Shown here one piece after another: positions 1 through 4,960 of a stretch of DNA of 6,537 bases. The translations under genes were made by a program, and so were the position numbers. The notes below the pieces were generated by a model. That model had not been told where the DNA came from. It was given only the letters and a program-made list of their open reading frames with translations, and did not search any database. This DNA comes from Bacteroidota bacterium (GTDB lineage: Bacteria; Bacteroidota; Bacteroidia; Bacteroidales; UBA1402), in the NCBI GenBank assembly GCA_030706285.1, contig JAUZOU010000175.1, forward strand, positions 1-6,537, in the 5' to 3' direction. Positions within the stretch are counted from its first letter, which is position 1. The number at the start of each line of letters is the position of its first letter.

Positions 1-807
1 CCGTTCTTTTTCATCGGTAAGCAGCTGGGGGTAAAAGTCCGAATGCAGCACCTCCCGCGGATGAGGCCAGAAGCTGATGACCAACGAGGGTAATCCTTTT
101 TCAGCCGCCAGCTTTTTCGTTTCTTCAATCAAAAAACGATGTCCTTTGTGCACTCCGTCAAAAAAGCCCATGGTCGCCACACACGCTTCAGGCCGTAGCA
201 ATTCACTGGTAAAATCCTCGAATGGAGCAGGTTGAAAAGTTTTCAGACCCAGTTCGGCAGCTGCACGGCAATTGGCAGGTCCGTCATCCACCAGCAAGGT
301 TTCTTCCGCTTTGATTCCTGCATCTTTCAGCACATACTCATAAATGGGGCTGCCAGGTTTTGACAGTCCGATTTGATACGACAGATACAGCTTCTCAAAA
401 CATTCCTTGATAGGATACCCCTGTTCGTCAAATTCCTTTAACTTCCGGATGTGAATATCATTGGTATTGCTTAACAGAAATACGCGGTATTTTTTGGCGA
501 GTTCGTGCACCATCCGCATCTTATATTCAGGGGTATGCACTAAGAAGGCAGCCCAGGCCTCATCAATCTGTTCATCAGTCAGTGAAACCTGAAACAATCG
601 CCTGATCTCATCACGAAATTGTCCGATGGTAATATCGCCGTTCTCCAGCTGGCCGAACGGTCCTTTATGCCCGTAAGGCGTCAAATAATCAGCCACCTGA
701 GGTAATCCGAGTGCAGCAAAGGCATCGAGACATGCTTGAGGGTTCAAATCAACCAGAACGCCTCCAAAATCAAATAGTATATTCCTGATACCTTTTAATT
801 GAACCAT
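1..807 (-). CDS. HAD-family phosphatase fused to RibF-type FAD synthetase (partial, N-terminal 269 aa)
   Basis: The reading frame runs from the ATG at 807-805 to the left edge without a stop, so the C-terminus is missing. Residues 1 to about 195 form a HAD-IA phosphatase: motif I FDFGGVLVD with nucleophile D13, motif II LLSNTN (S113), motif III lysine in GLSKPG (K150), and motif IV LLVDDG (D174/D175). G15 replaces the second motif-I aspartate, as is usual in YihX-like HADs. Residues about 208-269 match the N-terminal FMN adenylyltransferase domain of RibF: TMGFFDGVHKGH with the HxGH signature (H220, H223), then SFWPHPREVL and a PQLLTDEKE segment. A riboflavin kinase domain should follow outside the window. 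RibF makes FMN and FAD in the cytoplasm. The HAD half could be an FMN hydrolase or the phosphatase of riboflavin synthesis; that role is inference. In-frame ATGs also exist at 846 and 879, but the 807 start places the HAD motif at the usual distance from the N-terminus. Confidence 0.88.
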   Translation of the reverse strand, partial: MVQLKGIRNILFDFGGVLVDLNPQACLDAFAALGLPQVADYLTPYGHKGPFGQLENGDITIGQFRDEIRRLFQVSLTDEQIDEAWAAFLVHTPEYKMRMVHELAKKYRVFLLSNTNDIHIRKLKEFDEQGYPIKECFEKLYLSYQIGLSKPGSPIYEYVLKDAGIKAEETLLVDDGPANCRAAAELGLKTFQPAPFEDFTSELLRPEACVATMGFFDGVHKGHRFLIEETKKLAAEKGLPSLVISFWPHPREVLHSDFYPQLLTDEKER

Positions 808-881
808 ACACGAAATTAGCTTTGATTGGTTTCTCTGAAATTCCATCCCCAAAGAGCTGGATTCAATCTTTCCTACCATCG

Positions 882-889
882 CAAAGATA
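882..889 (-). promoter_or_regulatory. Possible -7 element (TATCTTTG) for the HAD-RibF gene
   Basis: On the minus strand TATCTTTG matches the Bacteroidetes -7 consensus TAnnTTTG exactly. Transcription would begin around 875-877, just inside the ATG at 879, which argues for translation from 846 or 807 instead. No TTG lies 19-21 bases upstream, so only half of the promoter is recognisable. Confidence 0.4.
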
Positions 890-911
890 CAAAGTTTTTA
901 AGATGTAGCTC

Positions 912-942
912 TTGGCTGTCTCGCAAAAAAGCCGTATTTTCG
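912..942 (+). promoter_or_regulatory. Promoter of the CAT tRNA gene
   Basis: A -33 TTG at 912-914 is followed after 20 bases by TATTTTCG at 935-942. This differs from the Bacteroidetes -7 consensus TAnnTTTG by one base. Transcription would start near 949, leaving a leader of about 23 bases that contains a small inverted repeat, TTCCG (951-955) with CGGAA (965-969), before the mature tRNA 5' end. Confidence 0.55.
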
Positions 943-971
943 CACCGGATTTCCGCCACAACAACGGAATC

Positions 972-1046
972 GGGCCTATAGCTCAGTTGGTTAGTAGCAC
1001 CTGACTCATAATCAGGGGGTCACAGGTTCAAGCCCTGTTGGGCCCA
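972..1046 (+). tRNA. tRNA with CAT anticodon (elongator Met or lysidine-type Ile2), extra T in the D arm
   Basis: The acceptor stem pairs 972-978 (GGGCCTA) with 1039-1045 (TGGGCCC), with one G·T pair. The anticodon stem is CCTGA/TCAGG (1000-1004 with 1012-1016) around loop CTCATAA, giving anticodon CAT at 1007-1009. The variable loop is GGGTC. The T arm is ACAGG-TTCAAGC-CCTGT (1022-1038), the discriminator is A1046, and CCA is not encoded. The gene is 75 bases long, one longer than expected, because the 3' side of the D stem reads GTAGC instead of GAGC. Either C984 faces T995 or T995 is bulged. A CAT tRNA of this form can be elongator Met or the Ile2 tRNA modified by TilS; the sequence alone did not let me decide. 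The loop is not that of an initiator-specific context I can confirm. Confidence 0.9.
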
Positions 1047-1061
1047 CTCCCTAAAAAGACA

Positions 1062-1098
1062 AGCACTTGCAGACTTTTAGTTTGCAGGTGCTTTTTTT
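1062..1098 (+). terminator. Intrinsic terminator after the tRNA
   Basis: A 13-base-pair stem, 1062-1074 with 1080-1092, closes a 5-base loop (TTTTA at 1075-1079). It contains two G·T pairs and runs straight into seven T residues (1092-1098). This should stop tRNA transcription and separate it from the downstream operon. Confidence 0.9.
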
Positions 1099-1144
1099 CA
1101 TTATCATACTTTTTGCACAATAATAGATAATTCTTGTTATATTT

Positions 1145-1175
1145 CTTGGTATTTTAAACATTTATTGTATTTTTG
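1145..1175 (+). promoter_or_regulatory. Bacteroidetes-type promoter of the HTH-ImmA-PIN operon
   Basis: The -33 element TTG (1146-1148, in CTTGG) is followed after 19 bases by TATTTTTG (1168-1175), a perfect match to TAnnTTTG. Transcription should begin near 1182, giving a leader of about 48 bases before the ATG at 1230. TTCTTG occurs twice 12 bases apart (1131-1136 and 1143-1148), the second copy overlapping the -33 element. This is a possible but unproven operator for the HTH protein. No clear inverted repeat was found. Confidence 0.8.
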
Positions 1176-1229
1176 CAACAGCCTTAGACCAAAGCCTGTA
1201 AATACTTAATCAACTAAAAACCAATCGTT

Positions 1230-1559
1230 ATGCTATCCAAGAATATCCGCGCTATGCGTGAGAGTTTAGGTTATACGCAGGCCGAAATTGCCAAATACCT
1301 TGGCGTTACAGCATCAGCAGTAAATCAATACGAAAATGATGCTAGATCAATTCCAGCTGAATCTGTTAGTAAAATCGCGTTACTCTTTAATGTTGATGAG
1401 TATGAACTTTATCAAGAAAATCCTCAACAACAACAACTATTATCTGCCTTTGCCTTTCGTGCAAACGAATTTATCGAAGAAGATATGAAAAGCATTTTAG
1501 CATTTAAGAAGATTGTTTTAAACTATTTCCATCTGTCCGAAGCGCTTTCACATGAGTAA
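1230..1559 (+). CDS. Xre/Cro-C1 family HTH transcriptional regulator
   Basis: A 109-residue protein, and the first gene of a three-gene operon. Residues about 4-58 form an HTH_3 domain: NIRAMRESLGYTQAEIAKYLGV gives the first two helices (with the TQ..IA pattern typical of Cro/C1), and SAVNQYEN (29-36) is the recognition helix. Residues 65-109 are a glutamine-rich hinge (PQQQQ) followed by an amphipathic helical tail that could be a dimer surface or the target of the peptidase encoded next. By analogy with ImmR/ImmA and DdrO/IrrE it is most likely the repressor of its own operon, released when the peptidase cleaves it. That role is inferred from the family and the gene order. Its last 8 bases overlap the start of the next gene (ATGAGTAA, 1552-1559). 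No Shine-Dalgarno sequence is visible; the leader before the ATG is A-rich. Confidence 0.92.
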   Translation: MLSKNIRAMRESLGYTQAEIAKYLGVTASAVNQYENDARSIPAESVSKIALLFNVDEYELYQENPQQQQLLSAFAFRANEFIEEDMKSILAFKKIVLNYFHLSEALSHE

Positions 1560-2304
1560 ACGTGATCAAAATCTGGAATACTATGCTCAGAAATTCAGAT
1601 CTGATAATGCATTGAGCGACAATGAGCCCCTGAAGCTTAAAAGTCTGTTACAAAAGAATAATATCTTCACTGTTTACAGACCATTAAGCTCTGGGTTTTC
1701 CGGTATGTCTTTTAAGATAGATTTTGAGGGGAAATGCAGAAGATTCATGCTAATCAACTGTGAACACTCTATTGGCAAGCAACATTTTACAATTTGCCAC
1801 GAACTATATCACTTATATTTTCAATCAAACTTCACCTCTGCAATAAGTTGCGCTGGCAAATTCGACAAAAATGGAAAACCTGAAGAATTTAATGCAGACA
1901 TGTTCGCTAGTTATTTGCTATTACCAAGAATGGGGCTTTGGGAAATGATTCCTGAAAAAGAAAAAGACAAAAACAAAATTACACTCCCAACTCTTGTATC
2001 AATAGAACATTATTATGCTTGTTCCAGATCCGCTTTGTTGCATCGACTACAAGCAATTGACTTAATCGATGAAAATCTAAAACAAAGTTATTCTGTTGAT
2101 ATAAAAAGTAATGCGACGAAATTAGGTTTTAACACTGATTTGTATGAAAAAGGTAACAAGGATATAGTTATTGGTGATTATGGGACTTTAGCATACAAGG
2201 CGTGGGAAAAAGGTATTGTGTCTGAAAGCTCATATTTGTCTCTTCTTGAAGATTTAGGTATTAATATTTCCAAAATCTCCGAGAAGGACAGTGGAAATGA
2301 GTGA
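1552..2304 (+). CDS. ImmA/IrrE (COG2856, peptidase M78) zinc metallopeptidase
   Basis: A 250-residue cytoplasmic protein. The zinc site is visible: HELYH at 83-87 (HExxH, with H83, E84, H87) and a third ligand, probably E112, in the EEFNADMFASYLLLP segment (111-125). This spacing is close to that of IrrE. Residues 145-175 continue the family pattern (a helical SRSALLHRLQAIDLID region). The C-terminal part, about 205-240, contains LAYKAWEKGIVSESSYLSLLEDLG, which looks like the short helical segment seen at the end of other COG2856 proteins. Known family members cut a partner HTH repressor (ImmA cuts ImmR, IrrE cuts DdrO), so the protein encoded just upstream is the expected substrate. Overlaps of 8 bases on both sides indicate translational coupling and a fixed ratio. 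Many relatives are fused to the HTH domain; here the two are separate genes. Confidence 0.9.
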   Translation: MSKRDQNLEYYAQKFRSDNALSDNEPLKLKSLLQKNNIFTVYRPLSSGFSGMSFKIDFEGKCRRFMLINCEHSIGKQHFTICHELYHLYFQSNFTSAISCAGKFDKNGKPEEFNADMFASYLLLPRMGLWEMIPEKEKDKNKITLPTLVSIEHYYACSRSALLHRLQAIDLIDENLKQSYSVDIKSNATKLGFNTDLYEKGNKDIVIGDYGTLAYKAWEKGIVSESSYLSLLEDLGINISKISEKDSGNE

Positions 2305-2845
2305 CCAACCAAAAATTATATTGTTGGATTGTGACATCATCTCTCATTTCATCACAAGCCATTGTTTGAATGATTTACCTGTTATTCTATTTCCTCATAA
2401 ATGCGTCGTTCTCGATTATGTTTATAATGAGGCGACCAAACAGACTTTCCGGAAAGTAATCTTAGACAATTTAATCAAAAGCAGAAATATAAACCTAATG
2501 ACTTTCCCCGACTCGAATTTAGCAATCAAAGAGGAGTTTGCACTTATAAAAAGGAAGAATTATTTGATTGGCGATGGAGAAAGAGCTTGTATGGCTGTAG
2601 CCAAACATAGTAAAGACATCGTTGCCAGTAGTAATTTTAGAGATGTTGCACCGTATTGTAATGCTAATGAAATTTTATATTTGGGCACATTAGACATTCT
2701 AACTATTGCGGTGAATAAAGAAATTTATGATGAAGCAACATGTGACTCTTTTATTCAAAATGCAATAAATAACAACAAAGCCAGATTCCCAAAAGGCGTA
2801 ACACAAATGAAATTCTATGTAGCAAAAGATTTGAGTTTCATTTGA
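2297..2845 (+). CDS. PIN-like protein (DUF3368/VapC-related), third gene of the HTH-ImmA module
   Basis: A 182-residue protein from the ATG at 2297. A GTG at 2291 would add only two residues, but the ATG recreates the same 8-base overlap (ATGAGTGA) seen at the previous junction, so I prefer it. The N-terminus ILLDCDIISHFI aligns by eye with the first PIN strand (LLDTNVLSYLL type), with D11 as the first acidic ligand. E45 in DYVYNEATK fits the second, and E95 in IGDGERACMAVAK fits the GExxAI element of DUF3368-type PIN proteins. Then IVASSNFRDV replaces the usual DD-containing strand, so the fourth acid appears to be lost (S112/N113). GTLDILTIAVNKEI (130-143) and the tail to about 165 match the order of DUF3368 elements. 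PIN toxins cut RNA; whether this one does is uncertain. Without the family alignment it would be a hypothetical protein. Confidence 0.7.
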   Translation: MSDQPKIILLDCDIISHFITSHCLNDLPVILFPHKCVVLDYVYNEATKQTFRKVILDNLIKSRNINLMTFPDSNLAIKEEFALIKRKNYLIGDGERACMAVAKHSKDIVASSNFRDVAPYCNANEILYLGTLDILTIAVNKEIYDEATCDSFIQNAINNNKARFPKGVTQMKFYVAKDLSFI

Positions 2846-2915
2846 GATATACGAGAACAGGCAACGGATTGCTAATCAACCTAATGAATATCCGAATAAA
2901 ACAGGAACATTATCT

Positions 2916-2931
2916 ATCATAATCGTATGAT
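2916..2931. repeat. Short perfect inverted repeat between convergent genes
   Basis: ATCATA (2916-2921) and TATGAT (2926-2931) are perfect inverted repeats around ATCG, in the 133-base gap between the PIN-like gene and the S41 gene. No T-run follows on either strand, so I do not call it a terminator. The rest of the gap shows no gene or RNA that I can support. Confidence 0.35.
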
Positions 2932-2973
2932 CCACAAGCAAATAGGGCATCGCAATACACAACCAGATTAGTT

Positions 2974-2995
2974 ATAAATTATGCACCTAATTTAT
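2974..2995. repeat. AT-rich hairpin across the S41 gene stop codon
   Basis: ATAAATTA (2974-2981) and TAATTTAT (2988-2995) are perfect 8-base inverted repeats around TGCACC. The stop codon of the minus-strand S41 gene (2979-2981) lies within one arm. There is no T-tract beyond it, so any termination or RNA-stabilising role is speculative. Confidence 0.4.
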
Positions 2996-4781
2996 GGTTC
3001 AGCACCAGCTTTAAATAGGGATCCTTGTTTTTCAAAAACTCCGGCGTGAATGGATTTGTTTTGAGCAACAGTTTATCATCCAAGCTCAAAGGAACTTTTA
3101 GCTCAGGTTCATCATGGAAAATGTCTTTGTACGTGTTGCAATTCGTGATATCCAAAACCGGAGCAATCCGATACCTGATTTTTGTGTTGGGCAATCTATA
3201 TTCGACCGGATCACTGCCAAATCCTAAGATCCGTCCAGTCGAATGGCCAACGGCAATCAATTTATCAGAATAATAGCAGGCACTGACCAAACTCCCGGCA
3301 GCGGAAAAGGTATACTCGTCATAGAGTACATAAACAGGCCCTTTGAAAGTTAACGACGAATCATTTTTTTGATCCAACGTCCAATGCCCTAGCCTGTATA
3401 CCAAATTCAACTCCTTAAAATTCTCCGCAGCGACAAAAGTCATATCCTTTCCTTTTAACGAACGAGGGTAGGCAATTTTCATCCAGATTGGAATTGTGTC
3501 GCTCGATATCGCTGCCAGGACGTTCATCCATACATTGTCTGAACCTCCAGGATTTCCACGCACATCTATGACTACTTTCTCGATGTCATCCTGATGATGC
3601 TTGATTATTTCCTTTGCATAGCCATCCTCGTTAATCATTTCAGGAATACGGATGTAAAAAACCTTCGCCTCCTTCCAATACGTCACGAACCCACCTTTGT
3701 TCACTTTTGCTGTATCCCGGTTTGTTTTTAGGCTTAAAATCTCCGGCTTTAGCTTGTCACCAAAGGATAAATCGACAGCCAAATTTTGTCTTTTCTTATT
3801 CACAAGAAAGGTGAGTCTCAACGTGGTATCATTGACAATATCATTCTGCAGCAACCAATCAGAATAAAAGCACCGATGGTCAAAGTCCCAGGAAAGATAG
3901 CCCTTTCTATCCAGATTTGCAGATAGATAGTTCGTAGGAGACAGACCCTGAACAGCTATCAGTTTGGATTTTGGTGGAATCGTGCCATCCTTATACGGAT
4001 ATTCCGACCGCGTGTAGTAGTTGCCCTTATCGTAAATCAATTTCGGCAAATTGATGTTCCATACATGGTTATCATAGAACAGTTGCTCATATTTTGCAAT
4101 GGCAGCACAGGTTTCCATTGTCTGACCATCGCTCAAAAGTTCCAGCGGATTCAATTGAATCAGACTGGTATGCCCATCCTGACAGACCAGCAAGGCCCTT
4201 TTGATGAGCAAGGCAAATTGTTTGGAAGAACTGTACCCCGCAATTTCCTTTCTCATATCCCTGAAAATCGTTTCATAGTCAAGGCCACAGACCTTTTGGC
4301 GTACCATTAAATGCGGGCTGTTCCGTACAATCGTATTGACAAGAGTATCAAAGTCATTATACATCTGCTCTTTCGTCAACTTCTGAAAATCTGCCAGCTT
4401 TGAATAATTACGAAATGCAGCGATTTTAGCGTCCATCATCTTGACCCATCGCTTCCATTCCTCGCTGTCGTAATATTGGCTGAATTCTGAGAAGTTATCT
4501 ACCACAAACTGTTTATCGGTATATCCAGCCTCGATCATTTTGAAGAGATTTTCAAAAGTTTTGTCTTTGTTCGCCGCCTGAGCCCAAGAGGAAGCGGCAT
4601 TCAGATAGGTACCCGGCCAATTATGACCGGCTTTGATACTTTTCTCAAATAAATCTCCTGCCACTGCATACTCTTTGGCATTAAATTTTCTCCATGCCAG
4701 TTGGTATAAACTATCCGATTCCGTACTGGCATGCGCAGCCAACGAAACCATCAACACGACAACAACCAATATTTTCTTCAT
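2979..4781 (-). CDS. Secreted S41-family peptidase-like protein with N-terminal TPR-like region
   Basis: A 600-residue protein. Residues 1-18 form a classic signal peptide (MKK, a hydrophobic LVVVVLMVSLA core, AHA cleavage site), so it is exported, probably to the periplasm or outer surface. Residues about 22-115 look like TPR helices (LYQLAWRKFNAKEYAVAGDLFEKS). The S41 fold follows: QDGHTSL (201-207), a PDZ-like stretch LIAVQGLSPTNYL (274-286), the core motif VIDVRGNPGGS (404-414), and the nucleophile region DEYTFSAAGS with S493 as the likely catalytic serine. The region IAVGHSTGRILGFG (509-522) has R517 near where C-terminal processing peptidases carry their catalytic lysine. A Ser-His arrangement using H204, as in tricorn-like S41 enzymes, is possible. 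The substrate is unknown. The gene is transcribed toward the PIN-like gene and is divergent from the transporter. No promoter was recognised upstream. Confidence 0.85.
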   Translation of the reverse strand: MKKILVVVVLMVSLAAHASTESDSLYQLAWRKFNAKEYAVAGDLFEKSIKAGHNWPGTYLNAASSWAQAANKDKTFENLFKMIEAGYTDKQFVVDNFSEFSQYYDSEEWKRWVKMMDAKIAAFRNYSKLADFQKLTKEQMYNDFDTLVNTIVRNSPHLMVRQKVCGLDYETIFRDMRKEIAGYSSSKQFALLIKRALLVCQDGHTSLIQLNPLELLSDGQTMETCAAIAKYEQLFYDNHVWNINLPKLIYDKGNYYTRSEYPYKDGTIPPKSKLIAVQGLSPTNYLSANLDRKGYLSWDFDHRCFYSDWLLQNDIVNDTTLRLTFLVNKKRQNLAVDLSFGDKLKPEILSLKTNRDTAKVNKGGFVTYWKEAKVFYIRIPEMINEDGYAKEIIKHHQDDIEKVVIDVRGNPGGSDNVWMNVLAAISSDTIPIWMKIAYPRSLKGKDMTFVAAENFKELNLVYRLGHWTLDQKNDSSLTFKGPVYVLYDEYTFSAAGSLVSACYYSDKLIAVGHSTGRILGFGSDPVEYRLPNTKIRYRIAPVLDITNCNTYKDIFHDEPELKVPLSLDDKLLLKTNPFTPEFLKNKDPYLKLVLNHKLGA

Positions 4782-4896
4782 GATATTTTTGCAACTGCTT
4801 TTAATTTCAAACGGAATGACGTCGTAATTATTTCCCTATAGATCAACAAAAAGCGCACAAAACAGACCTTTATGAACAGCAGCATATCTTTACTAA

Positions 4897-4930
4897 TTGA
4901 AAACAAAACCAATATTTTGTTTTATCTTTG
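4897..4930 (+). promoter_or_regulatory. Probable promoter of the MFS transporter gene
   Basis: TATCTTTG (4923-4930) matches the -7 consensus TAnnTTTG exactly, with a candidate -33 TTG at 4897-4899. The 23-base spacing is a little long. Transcription would start near 4937. A TTG start at 4928 overlaps this element and an ATG at 4931 precedes the predicted transcript start, so the ATG at 4961 is the more likely initiation codon. Confidence 0.5.
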
Positions 4931-4960
4931 ATGCCATGGACAACCCTTAAATCAGACCTT

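Noticed and set aside
805..879. Longer N-terminus for the HAD-RibF protein from in-frame ATGs at 846 or 879
   Set aside because: The added 13-24 residues (such as SSSLGMEFQRNQSK) show no domain feature, and HAD proteins of this type usually begin a few residues before the IxFDFGGVL motif. The 879 start would also lie at or before the predicted transcription start.
2291..2296. GTG 2291 as start of the PIN-like gene
   Set aside because: It adds only two residues, and the ATG six bases later reproduces the 8-base overlap seen at the preceding junction.
2846..2978. Direct repeat of the tRNA 3' end marking an attachment site
   Set aside because: I compared the tRNA 3' sequence (GTTCAAGCCCTGTTGGGCCC) with the cassette's downstream flank by eye and found no matching copy. 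A copy outside the window is possible.
3025..3273. Plus-strand open frames inside the S41 gene (also 4065-4310 and 4633-4827)
   Set aside because: They run antisense to a gene with clear signal peptide and S41 motifs, and their translations show no recognisable domain.
4784..4791. Plus-strand TATTTTTG resembling a -7 promoter element
   Set aside because: No TTG lies at the right distance upstream, and the site is far from any plus-strand start. Probably chance in AT-rich DNA.
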